A stretch of DNA of 6,855 bases from contig JAEDNQ010000120.1 in NCBI GenBank assembly GCA_016302435.1, positions 1 to 6,855 of the forward strand. The letters run 5' to 3'. The translations under genes and the position numbers were made by a program. Position 1 is the stretch's first letter, and each line of letters opens with the position of its first letter. Below the pieces are notes generated by a model. The model saw only the letters and a program-made list of their open reading frames with translations, was not told the origin of the DNA and did not search any database. Positions 1 through 6,852 of the stretch are shown here, one piece after another. Origin of the DNA: Bacteroidaceae bacterium (lineage in GTDB: Bacteria > Bacteroidota > Bacteroidia > Bacteroidales > Bacteroidaceae).

Positions 1-88
1 GAGACAGATGCAAATGAGAGTCCAAAATCGTCCAAGCAAAAGAGGCACCCTGAAAAAAACATAAAAACTAATTTATAGAACACCCCTT
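1..88 (+). other. 5' flank of carB; possible tail of an upstream gene
   Basis: One plus-strand frame is open from base 1 to a TAG at 76-78 and would encode a 25-residue, Lys- and polar-rich tail (ending KNIKTNL). A second frame is open to a TAA at 62-64. Neither resembles the C-terminus of CarA, the usual partner gene, so the frame-1 tail is only a candidate 3' end of an unknown gene. The last 40 bases are A-rich and make a plausible leader for carB. I see no TAnnTTTG promoter element and no hairpin here. Confidence 0.25.
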
Positions 89-3000
89 ATGGAAAACAAT
101 AATATCAGCACAAATATAAAGAAAGTGCTCCTCCTTGGTTCTGGAGCACTCAAGATAGGTGAGGCGGGTGAGTTCGACTACTCTGGCTCACAGGCTCTGA
201 AGGCTCTGAAGGAAGAGGGCATACAGACCGTACTCATCAACCCCAACATCGCCACTGTCCAGACATCGGAGGGCGTGGCAGACCAGATATATTTCCTCCC
301 TGTCACACCCTACTTCGTGGAGCGTGTCATCCAAAAGGAACGTCCCGACGGCGTCCTTCTGTCCTTCGGCGGACAGACGGCTCTCAACTGCGGTGTGGCG
401 CTCTATCGTGAGGGCATCTTTGAGAAGTATGGTGTTCAGGTGCTCGGCACCCCCGTGCAGGCCATCATGGACACTGAAGACCGCGAACTCTTCGTGGAGC
501 GTCTCAACGAGATAGATGTCAAGACCATCAAGAGCGAGGCTGTAGAGAATATCGAGGATGCCCGTCGTGCAGCCAACGCCTTAGGCTATCCTGTCATCAT
601 TCGTGCAGCCTATGCCCTCGGAGGACTGGGCAGCGGATTCTGCGACAATGAGGACGAACTCAATGTCTTGGCTGAGAAGGCCTTCTCCTTCTCACCACAG
701 GTGCTGGTGGAGAAGAGCCTCAGAGGATGGAAGGAAGTGGAGTATGAGGTGGTGCGCGACCGCTTCGACAACTGCATCACTGTCTGCAACATGGAGAACT
801 TCGACCCTCTCGGCATACATACAGGCGAGAGCATCGTCATTGCTCCCTCCCAGACACTGTCCAACACCGACTACCACAAACTCCGCGAACTGGCCATACG
901 CATCGTGCGCCATGTGGGCATCGTGGGAGAGTGCAACGTGCAGTACGCCTACGACCCTGAGAGCGAGGACTACCGCGTCATAGAGGTCAATGCTCGCCTG
1001 AGCCGCTCGTCTGCCCTTGCCTCTAAGGCCACAGGTTACCCACTCGCCTTCGTGGCTGCCAAACTCGGACTTGGCTATGGTCTCTTCGACCTGAAGAACT
1101 CTGTCACAAAGACTACGTGCGCCTTCTTCGAACCAGCCCTCGACTATGTCGTCTGCAAGATACCACGTTGGGACCTCGGAAAGTTCCATGGTGTAGACCG
1201 CGAACTTGGCTCTTCCATGAAGTCCGTGGGAGAGGTCATGTCCATCGGACGCACCTTTGAGGAGGCCATACAGAAGGGACTGCGAATGATTGGCCAGGGT
1301 ATGCATGGCTTTGTCGACAATAAAGAACTCGTCATTGACGATGTGGACAAAGCTCTCCGCGAACCTACCGACAAGCGCATCTTCGTCATCTCTAAAGCTC
1401 TTGCTGCTGGATATACCGTCGACCAGATACACGAATTGACAAAGATAGACCGATGGTTCCTGCAGAAGCTCCAAGGCATTGTCTCTACTTCCGACGCTCT
1501 CAAACAGTATACTCCAGAGTCTCTCCCTGTCGACCTCCTGCGCAAGGCTAAGATACAGGGATTCTCCGACTTCCAGATAGCGCGTGCCATAGGACTCGAG
1601 GCTAAACTCGGAAGCGAGGAAGGCTCAATGGCTGTCAGAGCCATACGCAAGGAGAAGGGCATTCTCCCTGTAGTGAAGCAGATAGATACGCTGGCAGCCG
1701 AATATCCTGCTCACACCAACTATCTCTATCTCACATATAGCGGAGTGGCCAACGACGTCGACTACACAGGCGACCACCGCTCCATCGTGGTGCTCGGCAG
1801 CGGTGCATACCGCATCGGTTCCAGTGTGGAGTTTGACTGGTGCGGCGTGCAGGCTCTGCAGACCATCCGCAAGCAAGGCTACCGCAGCGTGATGATAAAC
1901 TACAACCCAGAGACAGTCTCCACCGACTACGACATGTGCGACCGCCTCTATTTCGACGAACTGACCTTCGAGCGTGTGCTCGACATCATCGACCTCGAAA
2001 ATCCTCACGGTGTCATCGTCTCCACAGGAGGACAGATACCAAACAACCTCGCCATGCGACTCGACGGACAGAATGTCAACATCCTCGGCACCAGCGCCAA
2101 GAGCATCGACAACGCCGAAGACCGCGACAAGTTCTCTGCCATGCTCGACCGCATAGGAGTCGACCAGCCCGAGTGGAGCGCACTGACCTCGATGGAGGAC
2201 ATCAACAAGTTTATCGACAAGGTTGGCTTCCCTGTCCTCGTGCGTCCGTCATACGTCCTCTCAGGTGCAGCCATGAACGTGTGCAGCAATCAGGAAGAAC
2301 TCGAGCGCTTCCTCACTCTTGCAGCCAATGTCTCCAAGAAACACCCTGTCGTCGTGAGCCAGTTCATCGAACATGCCAAGGAAGTGGAGATGGACGCCGT
2401 GGCACGCAATGGCGAAATCATCGTATATGCCATCTCTGAGCACATCGAGTATGCGGGAGTTCACTCTGGCGATGCCACCATACAGTTCCCTCCACAGAAA
2501 CTCTACGTGGAGACCATGAGACGCATCAAGCGCATCAGCCGACAGATAGCACGCGAGCTCAACATCTCTGGCCCATTCAACATACAGTTCCTTGCCCGCG
2601 ACAATGACATCAAAGTCATAGAGTGCAACCTTCGCGCCTCACGTTCGTTCCCATTCGTCAGCAAGGTGCTCAAGATTAACTTCATCGAACTCGCTACTCG
2701 AGTCATGCTCGGCCTCGATGTTGAGAAACCAGGCAAAAACCTCTTCGACCTCGACTATGTCGGCATCAAAGCCAGCCAGTTCTCCTTCAACCGCCTCCAG
2801 AAGGCCGACCCCGTGCTTGGAGTCGACATGGCGTCAACAGGAGAGGTAGGTTGCATCGGCGACGACTCCTCATGCGCCATCCTCAAGTCCATGCTCAGCG
2901 TCGGCTACCGCATACCATCTGCCGATAAGGGCATACTCCTCTCTACGGGAGATGCCAAGCAGAAGGTAGCCATGCTCTCCTCCGCACGTCTCCTGAAGAG

Positions 3001-3328
3001 CAAGGGCTACCACATCTATGCCACCGCTGGTACCTCACGCTTCCTCACCGAAAACGGAGTGGACAACACCCTCGTCTACTGGCCAAGCGAACAGGGACAG
3101 CCACAGGCTCTCGACATGCTCCACAAGAAAGAGATAGACATGGTAGTCAACATCCCCAAAAACCTCACCTCGGGCGAACTCACCAACGGCTATAAGATAC
3201 GCCGAGCCGCCATCGACCTCAACATCCCGCTCCTAACCAACGCTCGTCTCGCCAGCGCCTTCATAAGTGCCTTCTGCACAATGACTGTCGACGACCTCGC
3301 CATCAAGTCCTGGAGCGAGTACCAGTAG
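89..3328 (+). CDS. carB: Carbamoyl-phosphate synthase, large (synthetase) subunit, CPS1/CAD-like type
   Basis: This 1079-residue protein makes carbamoyl phosphate from bicarbonate, two ATP and ammonia channelled from the CarA glutaminase, for pyrimidine and arginine synthesis in the cytoplasm. E. coli CarB is 1073 residues, so it is full length. Domains in order: carboxyphosphate ATP-grasp half (about 10-405), with GYPVIIRAAYALGGLGSG near 166-183 and metal ligands Q285, E299 and N301, the same numbers as in E. coli; helical oligomerisation domain (about 405-560); carbamoyl-phosphate ATP-grasp half (about 562-940), with RPSYVLSGAAMNV and ligands Q833, E845 and N847; MGS-fold allosteric domain (about 945-1079). 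Many blocks (KIPRWDL, GGQIPNNLA, IECNLRASRSFPFVSK) match animal CPS1/CAD rather than E. coli. The ATG at 89 lies a few residues before the first beta strand (KKVLLLGSG). There is no Shine-Dalgarno run, as expected for Bacteroidota. CarA is not in the window. Function is certain; effector specificity is open. Confidence 0.98.
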   Translation: MENNNISTNIKKVLLLGSGALKIGEAGEFDYSGSQALKALKEEGIQTVLINPNIATVQTSEGVADQIYFLPVTPYFVERVIQKERPDGVLLSFGGQTALNCGVALYREGIFEKYGVQVLGTPVQAIMDTEDRELFVERLNEIDVKTIKSEAVENIEDARRAANALGYPVIIRAAYALGGLGSGFCDNEDELNVLAEKAFSFSPQVLVEKSLRGWKEVEYEVVRDRFDNCITVCNMENFDPLGIHTGESIVIAPSQTLSNTDYHKLRELAIRIVRHVGIVGECNVQYAYDPESEDYRVIEVNARLSRSSALASKATGYPLAFVAAKLGLGYGLFDLKNSVTKTTCAFFEPALDYVVCKIPRWDLGKFHGVDRELGSSMKSVGEVMSIGRTFEEAIQKGLRMIGQGMHGFVDNKELVIDDVDKALREPTDKRIFVISKALAAGYTVDQIHELTKIDRWFLQKLQGIVSTSDALKQYTPESLPVDLLRKAKIQGFSDFQIARAIGLEAKLGSEEGSMAVRAIRKEKGILPVVKQIDTLAAEYPAHTNYLYLTYSGVANDVDYTGDHRSIVVLGSGAYRIGSSVEFDWCGVQALQTIRKQGYRSVMINYNPETVSTDYDMCDRLYFDELTFERVLDIIDLENPHGVIVSTGGQIPNNLAMRLDGQNVNILGTSAKSIDNAEDRDKFSAMLDRIGVDQPEWSALTSMEDINKFIDKVGFPVLVRPSYVLSGAAMNVCSNQEELERFLTLAANVSKKHPVVVSQFIEHAKEVEMDAVARNGEIIVYAISEHIEYAGVHSGDATIQFPPQKLYVETMRRIKRISRQIARELNISGPFNIQFLARDNDIKVIECNLRASRSFPFVSKVLKINFIELATRVMLGLDVEKPGKNLFDLDYVGIKASQFSFNRLQKADPVLGVDMASTGEVGCIGDDSSCAILKSMLSVGYRIPSADKGILLSTGDAKQKVAMLSSARLLKSKGYHIYATAGTSRFLTENGVDNTLVYWPSEQGQPQALDMLHKKEIDMVVNIPKNLTSGELTNGYKIRRAAIDLNIPLLTNARLASAFISAFCTMTVDDLAIKSWSEYQ

Positions 3329-3444
3329 CCCCTTAGTTTTATATCCTCTCCCCCTCCTCTTGCTTCCTCTTCCATCCTCTTCCATCCTCTCTCATCCTCT
3401 CTCATCCTCTCTCATCCTATCCCCTCACACTAAATACATCATTT
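3329..3444 (+). promoter_or_regulatory. C-rich, G-depleted carB-guaA spacer; candidate Rho-utilisation region
   Basis: By direct count this 116-nt spacer has 52 C and only 2 G on the plus strand, so its RNA would be almost unstructured and pyrimidine-rich. There is no hairpin-plus-T-run after the carB stop at 3326-3328. A long C-over-G region straight after a stop codon is the classic composition of a Rho loading (rut) site; calling it one is inference. The final 20 bases before guaA are A/T-rich and serve as its leader; neither a Shine-Dalgarno run nor a TAnnTTTG promoter element is seen. Confidence 0.35.
3361..3420 (+). repeat. Tandem array of 10-bp pyrimidine units
   Basis: Six consecutive 10-bp blocks lie in exact register: TGCTTCCTCT, TCCATCCTCT (twice), CTCATCCTCT (twice), CTCATCCTAT. 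The preceding block at 3351-3360 (CCCCTCCTCT) is a further degenerate copy. All share the core TCCTCT, changed to TCCTAT in the last unit. The plus strand is nearly all pyrimidine and the minus strand nearly all purine (AGAGGATGAG-type). The identical neighbouring pairs point to slippage or unequal duplication, so the copy number probably varies between strains. Confidence 0.9.
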
Positions 3445-4986
3445 ATGCAACAGAAAATCATCATTCTCGATTTTGGATCACAGACCACCCAACTCATCGG
3501 TCGTCGTCTGCGAGACCTTGACACCTTCTGCGAAATCTTGCCTTACAACAAGTTCCCATACGATGACCCCGACGTCATCGGTGTCATCCTCTCAGGCTCA
3601 CCATTCAGCGTCTACGACCCAGAGGCCTTCAAGGTAGACCTTAGCGGCATCCGCGGCAAGTACCCCATCCTCGGCATCTGCTACGGTGCGCAATACATGG
3701 CTCACACCATGGGAGGCAAGGTCGCTCCTGCTGGCACACGTGAGTACGGACGTGCCAACCTCCAGTCTTTTGAAAAGGACAACCCTCTCTTCAAAGGCTT
3801 CGAACCCAACTCTCAGGTATGGATGAGCCATGGCGACACCATAGTGGCTCTACCCGACAACTTCCGCTGCATAGCCTCCACCGATAAGGTGCAGTACGCC
3901 GCTTATCAGGCCGAAGGCGAAAAGCTGTGGGGCGTACAGTTCCACCCAGAAGCCTTCCACTCCGTACAGGGCACACAGCTCCTCAAAAACTTCGCTGTCG
4001 ACATCTGCGGCGGCAAGCAAGACTGGAGCGCCGCTTCCTTCGTGGAGTCTACCGTAGCTCAGCTCAAAGAAGAACTGGGCAATGACCGCGTCATCCTCGG
4101 ACTCTCCGGCGGCGTCGACTCATCCGTTGCCGCCGTCCTGCTCAACAAGGCCATCGGCCACAACCTCACCTGCATCTTCGTCGACCACGGACTCCTCCGC
4201 AAGGACGAGTTCGAAAACGTCATGAAAGACTACGAATGCCTTGGACTCAATGTCATTGGTGTCAACGCACACGAGAAGTTCTTCCGCGAACTGGCAGGAG
4301 TCTCCGAGCCCGAGAAGAAACGCAAAATCATCGGTAAAGGCTTCATCGATGTCTTCGATGCAGAAGCACAGAAGATAACTGACGCCCGATGGCTCGCACA
4401 GGGCACCATCTACCCCGACCGCATAGAGAGCCTCAATATCACAGGCAAGGTCATCAAGAGCCACCACAATGTCGGCGGACTGCCCGAAAAGATGAACCTC
4501 CGTCTCTGCGAACCTCTCAAGTGGCTCTTTAAGGACGAGGTCAGAAGGGTAGGCCGACAGATGGGCATGCCCGACCACCTCATCAACCGCCACCCATTCC
4601 CTGGTCCAGGACTGGCTGTCCGCATCCTTGGCGACATCACACCCGAGAAGGTGAGAGTGCTCCAAGAGGCTGACGACATCTTCATCCGTGGCCTCCGCGA
4701 GTGGATTGACACAGACGGCGTGAGCCTCTACGACAAGGTATGGCAAGCAGGTGTCATCCTCCTCCCCGTACAGAGCGTAGGTGTCATGGGCGATGAGCGT
4801 ACCTACGAGAAGGCCGTAGCACTTCGAGCCGTCACCAGCACCGACGCCATGAGCGCCGACTGGGCTCACCTCCCCTACGAGTTCCTCGCCAAGGTCAGCA
4901 ACGAAATCATCAGCCACGTCAAAGGTGTCAACCGCGTCACCTACGACATCTCTTCAAAGCCACCAGCAACTATCGAGTGGGAGTAG
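3445..4986 (+). CDS. guaA: GMP synthase (glutamine-hydrolysing)
   Basis: This enzyme converts XMP to GMP using ATP and glutamine, the last step of guanine nucleotide synthesis in the cytoplasm. The 513-residue product is slightly shorter than E. coli GuaA (525). Residues about 5-190 are a class I glutamine amidotransferase with nucleophile C79 in GICYGAQ and the H167/E169 pair in GVQFHPE. Residues about 205-385 are the ATP-pyrophosphatase, with the PP-loop SGGVDSS at 221-227. The C-terminal dimerisation and XMP-binding part begins near HPFPGPGLAVR (from H383) and ends in the family's signature KPPATIEWE. All expected catalytic residues are present. The ATG at 3445 directly precedes the first beta strand (KIIILDFGSQ), so the start is well supported although no Shine-Dalgarno run is seen. 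It lies 116 bp after carB and is followed by a likely intrinsic terminator. Confidence 0.98.
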   Translation: MQQKIIILDFGSQTTQLIGRRLRDLDTFCEILPYNKFPYDDPDVIGVILSGSPFSVYDPEAFKVDLSGIRGKYPILGICYGAQYMAHTMGGKVAPAGTREYGRANLQSFEKDNPLFKGFEPNSQVWMSHGDTIVALPDNFRCIASTDKVQYAAYQAEGEKLWGVQFHPEAFHSVQGTQLLKNFAVDICGGKQDWSAASFVESTVAQLKEELGNDRVILGLSGGVDSSVAAVLLNKAIGHNLTCIFVDHGLLRKDEFENVMKDYECLGLNVIGVNAHEKFFRELAGVSEPEKKRKIIGKGFIDVFDAEAQKITDARWLAQGTIYPDRIESLNITGKVIKSHHNVGGLPEKMNLRLCEPLKWLFKDEVRRVGRQMGMPDHLINRHPFPGPGLAVRILGDITPEKVRVLQEADDIFIRGLREWIDTDGVSLYDKVWQAGVILLPVQSVGVMGDERTYEKAVALRAVTSTDAMSADWAHLPYEFLAKVSNEIISHVKGVNRVTYDISSKPPATIEWE

Positions 4987-5012
4987 TGACAAAAACGACT
5001 CCCACAGCCTTC

Positions 5013-5050
5013 CTCACCCCTCTCTTCAGCAAGAAGGGGGGGGGATTTTT
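5013..5050 (+). terminator. Probable intrinsic terminator of guaA
   Basis: The arm CCCCTCTCTT (5017-5026) can pair across a CAGC loop with AAGAAGGGGG (5031-5040), with one C-A mismatch and one G-U wobble. The stem can extend by C5015-G5042, T5014-G5043 and C5013-G5044 past an A-G mismatch. It is followed at once by ATTTTT (5045-5050). The hairpin begins about 26 bp after the guaA stop. The stem is imperfect and the T-run is short, so efficiency is uncertain. Confidence 0.6.
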
Positions 5051-5152
5051 CATTATCTTGAGCATGTCATTATCTTGAGCATGTCATTATCTTGAGCAAT
5101 TCATTATTTTGAGCATGTCATTATCTTGAGCAATTCATTATTTTGAGCATAC
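5051..5152 (+). repeat. Six tandem 17-bp units with a 34-bp higher-order period
   Basis: Units start at 5051, 5068, 5085, 5102, 5119 and 5136 with no spacer. Units 1 and 2 are identical (CATTATCTTGAGCATGT). Units 3 and 5 are identical (CATTATCTTGAGCAATT). Units 4 and 6 read CATTATTTTGAGCATGT and CATTATTTTGAGCATAC. The pairs 3+4 and 5+6 are therefore 34-bp dimers differing only in the last two bases, which shows that a dimer was duplicated after the units had diverged. The array begins immediately after the terminator T-run and ends 34 bp before the pyrG start. It has no open reading frame of note, and it is not a CRISPR array because there are no spacers. Function is unknown. Confidence 0.95.
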
Positions 5153-5186
5153 CAGCAATACGAACACAAACATAAATTATCAACAA

Positions 5187-6785
5187 ATGCACACCAGATA
5201 CATCTTCGTTACAGGCGGAGTCGTCAGCTCTCTTGGCAAAGGCATCATCTCCGCATCTTTAGGCAAACTCCTGCAAGCACGCGGCTACCGCATCACCATC
5301 CAGAAGTACGACCCCTACATCAACATCGACCCAGGCACACTCAATCCCTACGAACACGGAGAGTGCTACGTCACCATCGACGGACAGGAAACAGACCTCG
5401 ACCTCGGACACTATGAGCGCTTCACAGGCATACAGACCACACGTGCCAACAACGTCACCACAGGACGCATCTACCAGAATGTCATGGAGCGAGAGCGCCG
5501 TGGCGGATATCTCGGGCGCACCATACAGGTCATCCCTCACATCACCGATGAGATAAAGCGCAACATGAAGGCTCTCGGCGACACAGGCAAGTACGACTTC
5601 ATCATCACAGAGATAGGTGGAACCATCGGTGACATCGAGAGCCTTCCCTTCCTCGAAGCCATACGCCAGCTGCGATGGGAACTGCAGCAAGATGCTGTGT
5701 GCATCCACCTCACCTACGTGCCCTTCATAGCTGCAGCAGGCGAACTGAAGACCAAACCCACACAGCACTCCGTCAACAACCTGCAGTCGCTCGGCATCCA
5801 ACCAGACATCCTCGTCCTCAGAGCCGAACACGAACTGCCACGCCCGCTCATGGACAAAGTCTCCTCCTTCTGCAACGTAGCCAAAGACTGCGTGGTGCAG
5901 AGCCCCGACCTGCCCAGCATCTACGAGGTGCCTGTCAAGATGCAGGAACAAGGACTCGACACAGCTGTGTTGCGCAAGTTCGGCATCAACCCCAACGACA
6001 CTCATGCTGACCTCGGTCCATGGCTCACCTTCCTTGGAAAACGCAAAAACGCTGAGCGCACTCTCCGCATAGGTCTCGTCGGCAAATACGACCTTCAGGA
6101 TGCCTACATCTCCATCCACGAGGCCCTCTCCCATGCTGCAGCCTACCACGACTGCCGTGCAGCCTTCACATTCATCAACAGCGAGCACCTCACTCCTCGC
6201 AATGTCGCCCAACAGATTTCACAGTGCGACGGCATTATCATCTGCCCGGGGTTCGGCACACGAGGCATAGAAGGAAAGATTCTGGCAGCTCAATACTGCC
6301 GAGAGCACAACGTGCCCACCTTCGGCATCTGCCTCGGCATGCAGATTATGGTCATTGAGTTCGCGCGCAATGTGCTCCATCTGCCCGATGCCAACAGTCG
6401 CGAGATGGATGAGAACACGCCCAACAATGTCATCGACATCATGGAAGAACAGAAACACATCACCAATATGGGCGGTACCATGCGCCTCGGCGGATATGAG
6501 TGCCAGCTCGTCAAGGACAGCAAACTCTATCAAGCATACGGCGAAGACAAAATCGTCGAGCGCCACCGCCACCGCTATGAGTTCAACAACGACTTCCGCC
6601 ACGACTTCGAGGCCACAGGCATGCGATGCGTAGGCTTCAACCCTCAAAACGGACTCGTTGAGGCTGTCGAAGTACCAGCCAACGACTGGTATGTCGGTGT
6701 GCAGTACCATCCCGAATATTCCAGCACAGTGCTCCGCCCACATGCCCTCTTCATGAGCTTTATTGACGAAATAGTGAGAAGATAA
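5187..6785 (+). CDS. pyrG: CTP synthase (glutamine-hydrolysing)
   Basis: This enzyme aminates UTP to CTP using ATP and glutamine, the final pyrimidine step. The product has 532 residues, against 545 in E. coli. The N-terminal synthetase domain (about 1-270) starts with the P-loop-like GGVVSSLGKG, with K18 at its usual position. It continues with DPGTLNPYEHGE, the Mg-ligand region TDLDLGHYERF (D70) and EIGGTIGDIES (E142). The glutaminase domain (about 290-532) has the nucleophile C382 in GICLGMQ, the GGTMRLG block, ERHRHRYEFNN and the H508/E510 pair in QYHPEYSS. The oxyanion loop reads CPGFGTRG (353-360) where E. coli has PGGFGYRG. The start is fixed by K18 numbering and by the AT-rich leader (AAATTATCAACAA) ahead of the ATG. 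It sits 200 bp after guaA, beyond a terminator and a repeat array, so it probably has its own promoter, which I could not identify. Confidence 0.98.
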   Translation: MHTRYIFVTGGVVSSLGKGIISASLGKLLQARGYRITIQKYDPYINIDPGTLNPYEHGECYVTIDGQETDLDLGHYERFTGIQTTRANNVTTGRIYQNVMERERRGGYLGRTIQVIPHITDEIKRNMKALGDTGKYDFIITEIGGTIGDIESLPFLEAIRQLRWELQQDAVCIHLTYVPFIAAAGELKTKPTQHSVNNLQSLGIQPDILVLRAEHELPRPLMDKVSSFCNVAKDCVVQSPDLPSIYEVPVKMQEQGLDTAVLRKFGINPNDTHADLGPWLTFLGKRKNAERTLRIGLVGKYDLQDAYISIHEALSHAAAYHDCRAAFTFINSEHLTPRNVAQQISQCDGIIICPGFGTRGIEGKILAAQYCREHNVPTFGICLGMQIMVIEFARNVLHLPDANSREMDENTPNNVIDIMEEQKHITNMGGTMRLGGYECQLVKDSKLYQAYGEDKIVERHRHRYEFNNDFRHDFEATGMRCVGFNPQNGLVEAVEVPANDWYVGVQYHPEYSSTVLRPHALFMSFIDEIVRR

Positions 6786-6828
6786 AGGATTTGCTTACCT
6801 CTCTCCCTCCTGTTCGGAAAATATTGCG

Positions 6829-6836
6829 TAACTTTG
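6829..6836 (+). promoter_or_regulatory. Bacteroidota-type -7 promoter element (TAACTTTG)
   Basis: TAACTTTG followed by CA is an exact match to the TAnnTTTG -7 consensus of Bacteroidota primary sigma factors. It lies in a short AT-rich gap 43 bp after the pyrG stop. No convincing TTTG -33 element is seen about 19-21 bp upstream; that stretch is C/T-rich. Transcription would begin a few bases downstream and serve the next gene. It is the only exact plus-strand match I noticed in the intergenic DNA. Confidence 0.55.
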
Positions 6837-6852
6837 CATGAAAAATATATTT

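Noticed and set aside
69..76. TAATTTAT as a promoter -7 element for carB
   Set aside because: It lacks the final TG of TAnnTTTG and has no -33 partner.
111..118. CAAATATA, a minus-strand match to TAnnTTTG just inside carB
   Set aside because: An eight-base motif with two free positions is expected by chance, no -33 element accompanies it, and no minus-strand gene lies upstream.
3190..3405. A 71-codon minus-strand open frame reading into the 10-bp repeat array
   Set aside because: Its Arg/Glu-rich start is just the purine strand of the repeat, and the rest is antisense to the carB 3' end.
5036..5044. G-run acting in a Gram-positive-type pyrG reiterative-transcription control
   Set aside because: That control needs the G-run at the transcript 5' end. 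Here the run lies inside the terminator arm, with 142 bp and a repeat array between it and pyrG.
5104..5145. TTATTTTG in repeat units 4 and 6 as a -7 promoter element for pyrG
   Set aside because: It has T instead of the conserved second A of TAnnTTTG. The 17-bp periodicity puts possible TTG boxes 9 or 26 bp upstream rather than the required 19-21 bp.
5051..5152. CRISPR array or replication iterons
   Set aside because: The units touch with no spacers, which excludes CRISPR. There is no DnaA box cluster or rep gene nearby to support an origin.
5259..6212. A 317-codon open frame on the minus strand inside pyrG, with similar ones in guaA (4120-4917) and carB (692-1474, 1625-2008)
   Set aside because: All lie in exact codon register with the sense genes. 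Sense codons here mostly end in C or G, so the antisense codons begin with G or C and cannot be stops. The predicted proteins are Val/Asp/Glu-rich with no recognisable domain.
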